This document shows positions 52,744-61,234 of a stretch of DNA of 64,000 nucleotides, one piece after another. A program made the translations under genes and the position numbers. How positions within the stretch are numbered: the first letter of the stretch is position 1; each line of letters starts with the position of its first letter. The notes under the pieces were generated by a model. It saw only the letters and a program-made list of their open reading frames with translations. It was not told the DNA's origin and did no database searches. This DNA is from Promicromonospora sp. AC04 (lineage in GTDB: Bacteria > Actinomycetota > Actinomycetes > Actinomycetales > Cellulomonadaceae), in contig NZ_QBUG01000014.1 of the NCBI RefSeq assembly GCF_003058225.1, positions 1 to 64,000 of the forward strand, read 5' to 3'.

Positions 52744-54770
52744 GCGCGGAAGAAGACAAGCCCCAGGGCAGCACGGCCGCACCGGCGGCGCCGGCGCGCG
52801 GTCCCGGCGGACCTGGTCGCGGTCCGGGCGGCGGCGGGCCGATGGGCATGGGTATGGGCATGCCCGTGCAGAAGCCGATGGACTTCAAGGGCTCGATGCG
52901 CCGGTTCGCCGGTTCGCTGCGGCCGGAGCGCCTGAACATCGTGATCCTCATGGTGATGGGCATCGGGTCGGTGGCACTCACGGTGCTGGGGCCCAAGCTG
53001 CTCGGCAACGCGACGAACGTGATCTTCGCGGGCGTCGTGGGCGCGCAGCTGCCCTCGGGTGTGAGCACCGAGCAGGCGATCGAGGGCCTGCGCGCGCAGG
53101 GCCAGGACCAGATGGCCGACCTGCTCTCGGGCGTGGTGGGCGTCGTGCCGGGCCAGGGCATCGACTTCACGCTCCTGATGCAGACCCTCGGCTGGGTCGT
53201 GGCCGCGTACGTCGGGGCGTTCCTGTTCGGCTGGCTGCAGGCGCGCATCACCGCCGGCGTCGTGCAGCGGACCATGCGGGACCTGCGCGACCAGGTGGAG
53301 GCGAAGCTGCACCGCATCCCCCTGTCGTACGTGGACAAGCAGCAGCGCGGCGAGATCCTGTCCCGCGTCACCAACGACATCGACAACGTGGCCCAGACGA
53401 CCAACCAGACCCTCGCTCAGCTCGTGACGGCCGTGCTCACGGTGATCGGCGTGCTCGGCATGATGTTCTGGATCTCGCCGGTCCTGGCCCTCGTTGCGCT
53501 GGTGACGGTGCCGCTGTCCGTGATCCTGACGGCGCAGATCGCCAAGCGCAGCCAGCCGCAGTTCGTGGAGCAGTGGGCGGCCACGGGGCGCCTCAACGCG
53601 CACATCGAGGAGTCGTTCACGGGCCACGCGCTCGTGAAGGTCTACGGGCACCAGGAGACCACCGCCGAGGCGTTCGCCAAGGAGAACGGCGCGCTGTACT
53701 CGTCGAGCTTCAAGGCGCAGTTCATCTCGGGCACCATCCAGCCCGCCATGGGCTTCCTCGCGAACCTGAACTACGTGGTCGTGGCGGTGGTCGGCGGCCT
53801 GCGGGTCGCGTCCGGCACGCTGTCGCTGGGTGACGTGCAGGCGTTCATCCAGTACTCGCGCCAGTTCACGCAGCCGCTCACGCAGGTGGCCGCGATGATG
53901 AACCTGCTGCAGTCCGGCGTCGCCTCCGCGGAGCGGGTGTTCGAGCTCCTGGACGCGCCGGAGCAGTCGCCGGACCCGGCCGAGTCGCAGAAGGTGGAGC
54001 CGGTGCGCGGGCACGTCGCGTTCGAGGACGTCACGTTCTCCTACACGCCGGAGCAGCCGCTCATCACCGGCCTGAACCTGGTCGCGGAGCCGGGGCAGAC
54101 CATCGCCATCGTCGGCCCCACGGGCGCCGGCAAGACGACCCTGGTCAACCTCCTCATGCGGTTCTACGAGGTGGACGGCGGGCGCATCACGCTGGACGGC
54201 GTCGACACGCGCGACATGTCGCGCGACGACCTGCGCTCCTCGGTCGGGATGGTCCTGCAGGACACCTGGCTGTTCAAGGGCACCATCGAGGAGAACCTCC
54301 GCTACGGCGTGCCCGACGGCGCCACGGTCGGCGAGGAGGAGTTCCTCGCCGCGACCCGGGCCACCCACGTGGACCCGTTCGTGCGGACGCTGCCCGACGG
54401 CTACGACACCGTCGTGGACGAGGAGGGTTCGTCGGTCTCGGCGGGCGAGAAGCAGCTCCTCACGCTCGCGCGGGCCTTCCTCGCCGACCCGGCGATCCTG
54501 GTGCTCGACGAGGCGACGTCGTCCGTGGACACCCGCACCGAGGTGCTGGTGCAGGAGGCGATGAACCGGCTGCGCAAGGACCGGACGTCGTTCGTCATCG
54601 CGCACCGGCTGTCCACGATCCGCGACGCCGACGTGATCCTCGTGATGGAGCACGGCGACATCGTGGAGCAGGGCTCGCACGAGGACCTGCTGACGGCGAA
54701 CGGCGCCTACGCCCGGCTGTACGCGAGCCAGTTCGCGGCCCCGGTCGTCGAGGAGGCTGCGGCGACGTGA
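52740..54770 (+). CDS. ABC exporter half, TMD-NBD, 676 aa
   Basis: It starts at GTG 52740. A Gly/Pro-rich tail precedes the membrane domain (with a 50-residue insert after the first segment). The NBD has IVGPTGAGKTTLVNLLMRFY (near 459), SAGEKQLLTLARAFL in place of LSGGQ, and Walker B ILVLDEATSSVD with intact Glu, so this half carries the active hydrolysis site. It forms a heterodimer with the upstream protein, like TmrAB/BmrCD. Substrate unknown. Confidence 0.93.
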   Translation: MSAEEDKPQGSTAAPAAPARGPGGPGRGPGGGGPMGMGMGMPVQKPMDFKGSMRRFAGSLRPERLNIVILMVMGIGSVALTVLGPKLLGNATNVIFAGVVGAQLPSGVSTEQAIEGLRAQGQDQMADLLSGVVGVVPGQGIDFTLLMQTLGWVVAAYVGAFLFGWLQARITAGVVQRTMRDLRDQVEAKLHRIPLSYVDKQQRGEILSRVTNDIDNVAQTTNQTLAQLVTAVLTVIGVLGMMFWISPVLALVALVTVPLSVILTAQIAKRSQPQFVEQWAATGRLNAHIEESFTGHALVKVYGHQETTAEAFAKENGALYSSSFKAQFISGTIQPAMGFLANLNYVVVAVVGGLRVASGTLSLGDVQAFIQYSRQFTQPLTQVAAMMNLLQSGVASAERVFELLDAPEQSPDPAESQKVEPVRGHVAFEDVTFSYTPEQPLITGLNLVAEPGQTIAIVGPTGAGKTTLVNLLMRFYEVDGGRITLDGVDTRDMSRDDLRSSVGMVLQDTWLFKGTIEENLRYGVPDGATVGEEEFLAATRATHVDPFVRTLPDGYDTVVDEEGSSVSAGEKQLLTLARAFLADPAILVLDEATSSVDTRTEVLVQEAMNRLRKDRTSFVIAHRLSTIRDADVILVMEHGDIVEQGSHEDLLTANGAYARLYASQFAAPVVEEAAAT

Positions 54771-54814
54771 CCGGCGGCCGGCGACCCCTGGCGGTCACCA
54801 GCCGCACTCGATGT

Positions 54815-54869
54815 TGACCATGCGGTTACTCCCGGAAACGCGACCGTTCCGGGAGTAACCGCATGGTCA
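54815..54869. terminator. Bidirectional terminator, perfect 23-bp stem
   Basis: 54815-54837 pairs with 54847-54869, loop of 9 bases. It lies between the ends of the ABC exporter and the convergent SDR gene. Confidence 0.8.
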
Positions 54870-54909
54870 TGTCTTTGGGTACTCGCCAGACGACTACCTC
54901 GGCAGATGA

Positions 54910-55680
54910 CTACCTCGCGGGGGCCGCCGCGTGCGGGTCGGTGGCGTTCAGGGTTGCCACCACCGTGTCGTAGTCACCGCGGGCCTCGCCGTAGCGCAGG
55001 AACTTGACCCGCTCGACCTGGATCTCGTGCGCGTCCGGCTGGGACTCCAGGAGCGACATCACCTCGTCTACGAACTCGTCCAGCGGCATGGCGTGCGGGT
55101 CGGTGTCGTGACCGGGCATGAGCTCGGTCTGGACCGACGGCGGCACAAGCTCCACCACGGACACGCTGGTCCCGCCGAACTGCAGCCGGATGCTCTCCGA
55201 CAGCATGTGGATGGCGGCCTTGGTCGCGTTGTACGACGGCGTGATGCGCAGGGGGCTGAAGGCGAGCCCCGACGAAACGGTGACGATCGTCGCGTCCGGC
55301 CGGCTCTGCAGGTGGTTGGTGAACGCGGCGATCAGCCGGATGGGGCCGAGCACGTTGGTCGTCACGATCGCCTCGGCGTCCGGGAGGAACGTCGGCGTGC
55401 GCCAGTTCTCGGCGCGCATGATCCCCGCCATCGGGACCAGCACGTTCACCTCGGGGAACCGCTCGATCACCTCTGCGGAGGCCCTGACGATCGAGTCGGG
55501 GTCGCTGGTGTCGATCACCACGGTGCCGAAGCCGTGCTCGGCGGCCAGGGCGTCCAGCGCGGCGGCGTTGCGCCCGCCCACGATCACGGTGTTGCCCCGG
55601 GCCTGGAGGCGAGTCGCGAGGGCGAGGCCGATGCCGCGAGTCCCGCCGGGGATGAAGACGGTGTTACCGGTGATGTTCAT
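54910..55680 (-). CDS. Short-chain dehydrogenase (DltE-like), 256 aa
   Basis: Rossmann start NTVFIPGGTRGIGLALATRL, PMAGI in place of NAG, catalytic Ser/Tyr/Lys in TIVTVSSGLAFSPLRITPSYNATKAA. The C-terminal part is like DltE/YdfG-type oxidoreductases. It is divergent from the XRE regulator next to it and is probably its target. Confidence 0.88.
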   Translation of the reverse strand: MNITGNTVFIPGGTRGIGLALATRLQARGNTVIVGGRNAAALDALAAEHGFGTVVIDTSDPDSIVRASAEVIERFPEVNVLVPMAGIMRAENWRTPTFLPDAEAIVTTNVLGPIRLIAAFTNHLQSRPDATIVTVSSGLAFSPLRITPSYNATKAAIHMLSESIRLQFGGTSVSVVELVPPSVQTELMPGHDTDPHAMPLDEFVDEVMSLLESQPDAHEIQVERVKFLRYGEARGDYDTVVATLNATDPHAAAPAR

Positions 55681-55723
55681 GCCACCACCGTGCGTCCCGC
55701 GCGCCTACGGCGGGAGAGACCCG

Positions 55724-55754
55724 GTGAACCAGGGACCGGCGATCCCTGGCTCAC
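55724..55754. promoter_or_regulatory. Inverted repeat in the SDR/XRE divergent promoter
   Basis: GTGAACCAGGGA and TCCCTGGCTCAC pair at 11 of 12 positions around a 7-base spacer, 28 bp upstream of the XRE ATG. Probable operator of the regulator controlling both genes. Confidence 0.55.
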
Positions 55755-55781
55755 CTCGGCCGCACGACGCACGATGGGCAC

Positions 55782-56615
55782 ATGAACCGCGCTGCCCTCG
55801 CCGACTTCCTCCGCCGACGCCGCGAAGCCCTGCGCCCGTCCGACGTCGGACTGGTGCCGGGGCCGCGCCGTCGGGCACCGGGCCTGCGCCGGGAGGAGGT
55901 CGCCGCCCTCACCGGGATGTCCGTGGACTACTACGCGCGGCTCGAGCAGCAGCGCGGGCCGCAGCCGTCGGAGCAGATGCTCGCCGCGCTCGCGCGGGCG
56001 CTCCGGCTGACCGTCGAGGAGCGCGACTACATGTTCCGGCTCGCCGGGCACGGCGTGCCGCGCCGCGCGCCGCTCGACTCCCACGTGGCGCCCGCCCTGC
56101 TGCGCGTGCTCGACCGGCTGGAAGACACCCCGGCCCTGATCCTGACGGGCCCGGGCGAGACGCTCGTGCAGAACCGCCTCGCCGAGGCGATCTTCGGCGC
56201 GCCGCCGGCCAGCGGCCTGGGCCGTAGCTCGGTGTACCGGTGGTTCACCGATCCGGACTCCAGGAACGTGTACCCGCCCGACGACCACGAGCGGCAGGGC
56301 CGTAGCCAGGTCGCCTCCCTGCGGGCCGCGCACGCGGCGGCCTGTCCGGGCTCGTTCGCCGACGACGTGCTGCGCGCCCTCCTGAGGGAGAGCCCCGAGT
56401 TCGTCCGGGTGTGGGAGCTGCACGAGGTGTCCCGGCGGTTCGAGGACCACAAGACGCTGGTGCACCCCGAGCTCGGCCGGATCGATGTGGACTGCCAGCC
56501 GCTGTTCACCGAGGACCAGTCCCAGGCCCTCCTGGTCCTGACCCCGGCGCCGAGCAGCGAGGCGGAGGAGAAGATCCGCCTCCTGGCGGTCTTGGGCCAC
56601 GAGACGTTCGCGTAA
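55782..56615 (+). CDS. XRE regulator with MmyB-like ligand domain, 277 aa
   Basis: The HTH has LADFLRRRREALRPSDVGL and RRAPGLRREEVAALTGMSVDYYARLEQQRG, the typical start of this actinobacterial family. The C-terminal MLTR/MmyB ligand domain covers residues about 100-277, with WFTDPDSRNVYPPDDHER and FTEDQSQALLVLTPAPSSEAEEKIRLLAVLG. Such proteins often control the adjacent divergent SDR and may respond to fatty acids. Confidence 0.92.
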   Translation: MNRAALADFLRRRREALRPSDVGLVPGPRRRAPGLRREEVAALTGMSVDYYARLEQQRGPQPSEQMLAALARALRLTVEERDYMFRLAGHGVPRRAPLDSHVAPALLRVLDRLEDTPALILTGPGETLVQNRLAEAIFGAPPASGLGRSSVYRWFTDPDSRNVYPPDDHERQGRSQVASLRAAHAAACPGSFADDVLRALLRESPEFVRVWELHEVSRRFEDHKTLVHPELGRIDVDCQPLFTEDQSQALLVLTPAPSSEAEEKIRLLAVLGHETFA

Positions 56616-56662
56616 CTGGCCGCCGGCCGCCGCCATGCGCCCCACTGCGTTACGGTCCGCCC

Positions 56663-56784
56663 GCCGAACCGCAACTTCCCCGTGTCCTGCTTTGCCGAAC
56701 CGCAACGACACGCCGGTGCGGTGCGAAACTTCGGCGTGTCGCTTCGGTTCGACGAGCGGGCGCGTAGGTAACTTGCGGTTCGGC
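56663..56784. repeat. Compound palindromic element of about 120 bp
   Basis: GCCGAACCGCAAC occurs at 56663-56675 and 56694-56706. Its reverse complement GTTCGGC-type copy is at 56771-56784. CGACACGCCG (56706-56715) is inverted at 56732-56741. The whole can fold into nested hairpins in the gap before the YchJ-like gene. Confidence 0.6.
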
Positions 56785-56811
56785 GTGGGTGGGCGGTGGG
56801 AGGATCGTCCC

Positions 56812-57213
56812 GTGCACGACGACGACCGCTGCCCCTGCCTCTCCGGCGACACCTACGGCGCCTGCTGCGGGCGCTACCACTCCGGCGCCGCGACCGCCCC
56901 GACGGCCGAGGCGTTGATGCGCTCGCGGTACTCCGCGTTCGCCGTCGGCGACGGCGCGTACCTGCTGGCGACGTGGGCGCCGGAGACCCGGCCGGACACC
57001 GCCGGGATCGGCGACGAGCAGTGGCGTCGCCTCGACATCCACCGCACCGAGCGGGGCGGCCCGTTCGACACCACCGGCGTCGTCGAGTTCACGGCCTACT
57101 ACCGCTACCCGGCCACCGGCGAGCGGGGCAGCCTGCACGAGACCAGCCGCTTCGTCCGCGAGGGCGGGCGTTGGTACTACGTCGACGGCGCCCGGGAAGC
57201 CCACGACCGCTAG
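56812..57213 (+). CDS. YchJ/UPF0225-like protein, 133 aa
   Basis: It starts at GTG 56812. It has the SEC-C-like cysteine set CPCLSGDTYGACCGRYHSG, then MRSRYSAFAVGDGAYLLATW, which is the UPF0225/YchJ signature, and an NTF2-like fold ending RWYYVDG. Cellular role unknown; the cysteines probably bind zinc. Confidence 0.88.
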   Translation: MHDDDRCPCLSGDTYGACCGRYHSGAATAPTAEALMRSRYSAFAVGDGAYLLATWAPETRPDTAGIGDEQWRRLDIHRTERGGPFDTTGVVEFTAYYRYPATGERGSLHETSRFVREGGRWYYVDGAREAHDR

Positions 57214-57327
57214 GTCCGCCGCCGACCGAAGCGAGTGTGCACCCGCTTCGTGGTTGCGCCACATCGAGTTGACTCGTCGCGGACGGCCCTGCTTGGCTGG
57301 GCCGCCGCCGCCGAAGAGGAGCCTTCT

Positions 57328-58257
57328 TTGACCACCCTGCGCAGCATCAGCCCGGATGAGACAGACCTGCTCAGCGAGGGCGAGACCGCGGAGAAGGCCG
57401 CAAGCCTGCGGGCATATGTGGACGGTCAGCTCGAAGCCGGCAGCATCCGGCCCGAGTGGTGCTTTGTCGCCGAGCGCGAGGGCAGGCAGTTCGGCAGCGC
57501 TGCGCTCTACGCCCTGCCAGGCGCGGACGTGCCGGCGTCGGTCGCGCTGCTGGAGACCTCCTGGGAGGAGCCGGCCGCCGGGCCGGAAGTGCTCCGGCTG
57601 GTTGCCGCGAAAGCCCGTGACCTCGGTGCCACCGAGCTGGAGTACGCGCTGGACACGCCGCCGAGCGCACCGCGGTTCCAGTACCACCCGGCCGAGCGGG
57701 AGGCGGCACTGCGCGCCGCCGGTTTCCGGCTCCTCCGGGACGGGATGCGCTGGCGGTGGACCACCGGTTCACCGGTGATCCCGCAGGACGACCGGCTCAC
57801 CTTCCGGCCGCTTCCGGAGGTCGGCCGCGAGACCTTCGTGGACGTGCTGGGACGCACGATGGAGGGCACCGCCGACACCGACCTGGCCGACGGTGTCGCC
57901 AAGTACAGCCTGCGCGGCGCCGGCGAATGGATCTTCGACCTGATGGCGAAGTTCGACCACCGTGACGAGTGGTTCGAGATCGGCTTCGCCCCCGACGGCA
58001 GCCCCGCCGCGGTCAGCATGCCGGCACGCAATCCCAGCGTGGCCGTCATCGGGCACGTCGGCGTGGTCCCCGAGCACCGTCGCCGCGGATACGCCACCGC
58101 CGTGGTCGCCCGCGGTGTCGCCGTCCTCGCTGCGGCCGGGGCCACGTCCATCGTCGGCGACTGCGATGCCGCCAACACCGGCATCGCCCGCGCCTTCGCC
58201 ACGAACGGCTTCGACAACTTCGTCAGCCGCCGCGAGTTCGGCCTCTCCCTCGCATAG
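57328..58257 (+). CDS. GNAT-family N-acetyltransferase, 309 aa
   Basis: TTG 57328 has AAGAGGAG six bases before it, better than upstream codons. The protein has two GNAT-like halves: the N-terminal one is degenerate (FVAEREGRQFGSAALYALP). The C-terminal one carries IGHVGVVPEHRRRGYATAVVARGVAVLAAAG, the acetyl-CoA-binding V/GxGxG/A region. Substrate unknown. Confidence 0.8.
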   Translation: MTTLRSISPDETDLLSEGETAEKAASLRAYVDGQLEAGSIRPEWCFVAEREGRQFGSAALYALPGADVPASVALLETSWEEPAAGPEVLRLVAAKARDLGATELEYALDTPPSAPRFQYHPAEREAALRAAGFRLLRDGMRWRWTTGSPVIPQDDRLTFRPLPEVGRETFVDVLGRTMEGTADTDLADGVAKYSLRGAGEWIFDLMAKFDHRDEWFEIGFAPDGSPAAVSMPARNPSVAVIGHVGVVPEHRRRGYATAVVARGVAVLAAAGATSIVGDCDAANTGIARAFATNGFDNFVSRREFGLSLA

Positions 58258-58260
58258 CGG

Positions 58261-58872
58261 TCAGATCCAGCCTTCCTCCCAGGCGTGGTGGGCGGCCGCG
58301 TGGCGCGTGGCGACGCCGAGCTTGGCCATCGCTGACGACAGGTAGTTGCGCACGGTCCCCGGCGCGAGGTGCACGGCGGCCGCGATGTCCGCCACGGGGG
58401 CGCCGGTGCGCGCCTCCCGCAGGACCTCCAGCTCGCGGTCCGTCAGCGGGCACTCGTTCTCCGTGAGCGCGGACGCCGCGATCTCCGGGTCCACGTACCG
58501 GTGCCCGACGGCGACGTCGCGCACGATCTGCGCGAGCCGCGCCGCCGGCGTCGACTTGGGCACGAACCCGCTCACCCCGGCGGCCAGCGCCCGGCGCAGG
58601 ACGGCGGGGCGGGCGTGCCGCGTGACGATGATGATCCGGGGCGGCGTGCCGTCGGCCCGGGCCAGGATCTGCCCGGCCGCGTGCAGCCCGTCGGTGGGCG
58701 GCATCTCGAGGTCGAGCACGGCGACGTCCGGCCGGTGCTGCTCGGCGAGCCGCACCGCGTGGGTGGTGGTGGCGGCCTCGGCCACGACCTGCAGGTCGTC
58801 CTCGAGGTCGAGGAGGGCGCGCAGCGCTCCGCGCAGCAGCTCCTCGTCGTCGGCCAGCAGCAGGCGGATCAT
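58261..58872 (-). CDS. NarL/LuxR-type response regulator, 203 aa
   Basis: Receiver: LLLADDEELL, VAVLDLEMPP (phospho-Asp) and GFVPKST. HTH: LTDRELEVLREARTGAPVADIAAAVHLAPGTVRNYLSSAMAKLGV. It overlaps the kinase gene by ATGA. It resembles DesR, the membrane-fluidity regulator, but the same form serves many signals. Confidence 0.92.
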   Translation of the reverse strand: MIRLLLADDEELLRGALRALLDLEDDLQVVAEAATTTHAVRLAEQHRPDVAVLDLEMPPTDGLHAAGQILARADGTPPRIIIVTRHARPAVLRRALAAGVSGFVPKSTPAARLAQIVRDVAVGHRYVDPEIAASALTENECPLTDRELEVLREARTGAPVADIAAAVHLAPGTVRNYLSSAMAKLGVATRHAAAHHAWEEGWI

Positions 58873-60173
58873 CCGGCCACCGTCGCGGTGACCACGAAGC
58901 GGTCGTCGTCGCTGACCCAGGACAGGCGCCCGCCGACGGCGTCGAGCCGCTCCGCGAGGGACGCGAGCCCCGTGCCGTCGCCGGACCCAACGGCGCGTGG
59001 GCCGGTACCGGCGGGTCGGTCGGCGGCCCGCGCCCCGGCCCCGGCAGGTCCGTCGCCAGCCCGGATGCCGGCCACGGCGGGTCCGTCGCCAGCCCGGACG
59101 CCGGCCCCGCCAGGTCCGTCGCCCGGCCCGGCCCGACGCGCGCCGTCGTTGTCGATCACGAGGCGGGCGCCGGCGTCGTCGGGCACCAGGACTATCGCCG
59201 CGCGGGTGGCGCTGCTGTGCCGCAGCACGTTGGTGGTGGCCTCGCGCACCACCAGGCCGAGCAGGCTGCGCGGCGCCTGGGGGAGGGATGCCGCGAGGCC
59301 CGCGTCGACGTCGGCCCGGACCGTCACGCCCGCCGCGGCCAGGACCTTGGATGCGTTGGCGATCTCTGCGGAGAGAGTGGTCCGCCGGTAGCCCTGCACC
59401 AGGGCGCGGGTCTCGCGCAGGGCGTCCCCGGCGAGCTGCTGCACCTCGCGCATCTGCTCGGCCGCCCGCGCCGGGTCGGCCTGCGCCAGGCGCGCCGCGA
59501 GCTCGCTCTTCAGGGCGATCACCTGGAGGTGGTGGCCCTGGATGTCGTGCAGGTCGGCGGCGAACCGGAGGCGTTCGTCCGCGACGGCGAGCTCCCCGGC
59601 GAGGCGCCGGGCGTCGTCGAGGCGGGCCGCCACCTGCCAGCCGTGGAGCATGCCGAGCATGGCCGGGCCGAACGCCACGACCATCAGGGCGGGCATCCAC
59701 GTCGCGTGCGCCACGCGGGGCTCGCCCATGGCCAGGGCCGTGACCAGGCCCACCGCCGGCAGGACGACCAGCGCGGCGCCCAGCACGAGCCACGCCCGGC
59801 GGGCGGGCAGGAACAGGACCAGTACCGAGATGGTGGCGGCGGGCGCGATCGACCAGATCCCGAAGTTGCCGACGGCGAGCGGCACCGCGGCGGCGACCGC
59901 CGCCGCGCAGCCGGCGGTCGCGAGCCAGATGGCCGACGGCGCCTCGTCCCGGATCCGCTGCCCCAGCAGGGCGCCGCACGCCACGATCGTGGCCGCCGTC
60001 GACAGACCCGTGACGGCGCGCACGCCGGCATCGACGTCCGGGTCCAGCACCCAGTCGCCGACGGCGAAGCCCAGCACGGACGCGACGGTGCCCGCGAGGC
60101 CCCACCAGAGGTTGCGGCGGAGACTCACGAGGCCGCTGCCGCCGTCGTCCGCGACGGTCCTGGTGGCGCTCAT
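58869..60173 (-). CDS. DesK-like sensor histidine kinase, 434 aa
   Basis: I start at ATG 60173 (MSATRTV). Five membrane segments are followed by HisKA_3 RFAADLHDIQGHHLQVIALKSEL (phospho-His). The ATPase N box is VREATTNVLRHSS. Between the N box and the GDGTGLASLAERLDAVGG lid sits an insert of about 45 residues made of a repeated RAGDGPA-type unit, from a 30-bp tandem repeat. It phosphorylates the response regulator encoded downstream. Confidence 0.9.
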   Translation of the reverse strand: MSATRTVADDGGSGLVSLRRNLWWGLAGTVASVLGFAVGDWVLDPDVDAGVRAVTGLSTAATIVACGALLGQRIRDEAPSAIWLATAGCAAAVAAAVPLAVGNFGIWSIAPAATISVLVLFLPARRAWLVLGAALVVLPAVGLVTALAMGEPRVAHATWMPALMVVAFGPAMLGMLHGWQVAARLDDARRLAGELAVADERLRFAADLHDIQGHHLQVIALKSELAARLAQADPARAAEQMREVQQLAGDALRETRALVQGYRRTTLSAEIANASKVLAAAGVTVRADVDAGLAASLPQAPRSLLGLVVREATTNVLRHSSATRAAIVLVPDDAGARLVIDNDGARRAGPGDGPGGAGVRAGDGPAVAGIRAGDGPAGAGARAADRPAGTGPRAVGSGDGTGLASLAERLDAVGGRLSWVSDDDRFVVTATVAG

Positions 60174-60355
60174 GCCGCCCATCCTGCCAGCGCCGACGCC
60201 CCTGAGGGGCGGCCTGCGGGTCCTGCATGACATCTGTCATGCGAGGTCGTGACATGTGCCCGCGCGCGGGTGCGGTCCGGCACTACTGGCCCCGGACGCC
60301 GTCCGACAGCGTGGAGACCAGCGGCGAGGAGCGCCGCCGGAGCGAGGAGACGGCG

Positions 60356-61066
60356 ATGACGGAGACGACAGGTCGGGCCGCGGCGGGGCAGGCGCGCGTT
60401 GCGCACGGGACCAGGCACGGAGCGGTAGACGGGACGGGGCACGGGACGGGGCACGGGGCCGGCCACGGGGCCGGGAACGGGGCGGGGAACGGGGCGGGAG
60501 GTGGGGCCACGGACGGGGCAGGGCACGGGACGGCGCACGGGACGGGGCAGGGGACGGCGTCCAGGGAGGGGGACGGGGCGGCGGACGTGGCTGCGCCCGG
60601 GCCTGGGCCCGCGACAGTGCCCGCGACAGAGCCCGTGACGCGGGGGCGCAAGGTGCTGAGGTTCGTCGTGCACCTGGCCGAGATGGTCGTGGTGATGGTG
60701 CTCGGGATGATGCTGCTGGCGCCAGTGTGGGACTGGGCGGGCGCGGCCCTCGGGATCGAGGCGGTGCTGGGCCGGCCTGACGTCGCCGCGGCAGTGATGG
60801 TGCTCGACATGGTGGTCGCCATGACCGCCTGGATGCGCGTCCGGGGGCACGGCTGGGCCGCCACCTGGGAGATGAACGCGGCGATGGCGGCGCCGTTCGC
60901 GGTGCTGCTCGTGCTGTTCTGGACCAGCGTCGTCACGGCGAGCGACATGATGCTCTGGGGGCACGTGCTGATGGTGCCCGCGATGGCGGGAGCGATGCTG
61001 CTGCGGCGGGCCGAGTACACGGAGCACGTCCACGGCTTCCACCGGGTGCGGCCGGCGCACCGGTGA
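60356..61066 (+). CDS. Met-rich membrane protein with His-Gly repeat N-terminus, 236 aa
   Basis: I start at ATG 60356. Residues about 15-70 are a Gly/His/Ala/Thr/Asn repeat (GTGHGTGHGAGHGAGNGAGNG), possibly metal-binding. Three or four membrane segments follow (VVVMVLGMMLLAPVWDW, AAVMVLDMVVAMTAWM, MAAPFAVLLVLFW, MMLWGHVLMVPAMAGAMLL), very rich in Met. The C-terminus has EHVHGFH. A role in metal or lipid handling is guesswork. It converges on the GH5 gene. Confidence 0.65.
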   Translation: MTETTGRAAAGQARVAHGTRHGAVDGTGHGTGHGAGHGAGNGAGNGAGGGATDGAGHGTAHGTGQGTASREGDGAADVAAPGPGPATVPATEPVTRGRKVLRFVVHLAEMVVVMVLGMMLLAPVWDWAGAALGIEAVLGRPDVAAAVMVLDMVVAMTAWMRVRGHGWAATWEMNAAMAAPFAVLLVLFWTSVVTASDMMLWGHVLMVPAMAGAMLLRRAEYTEHVHGFHRVRPAHR

Positions 61067-61152
61067 CCCACCGGTGGCGGGGCACAGGTGACGGGGCACA
61101 GGTGACAGGCAGCTCGTAGCCGGACGCCGATGACCGGCCGCTGACAGCGACA

Positions 61153-61195
61153 AGCGACGATGAGCGGGACCCCGACGGCCCCGCTCATCGTCGCT
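61153..61195. terminator. Bidirectional terminator, perfect 16-bp stem
   Basis: 61153-61168 pairs with 61180-61195, loop of 11. It lies between the convergent Met-rich protein and GH5 genes. Confidence 0.75.
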
Positions 61196-61234
61196 CGCTC
61201 GTCAGCGCAGACGCTCGTCAGCGCAGGGGAGCGG

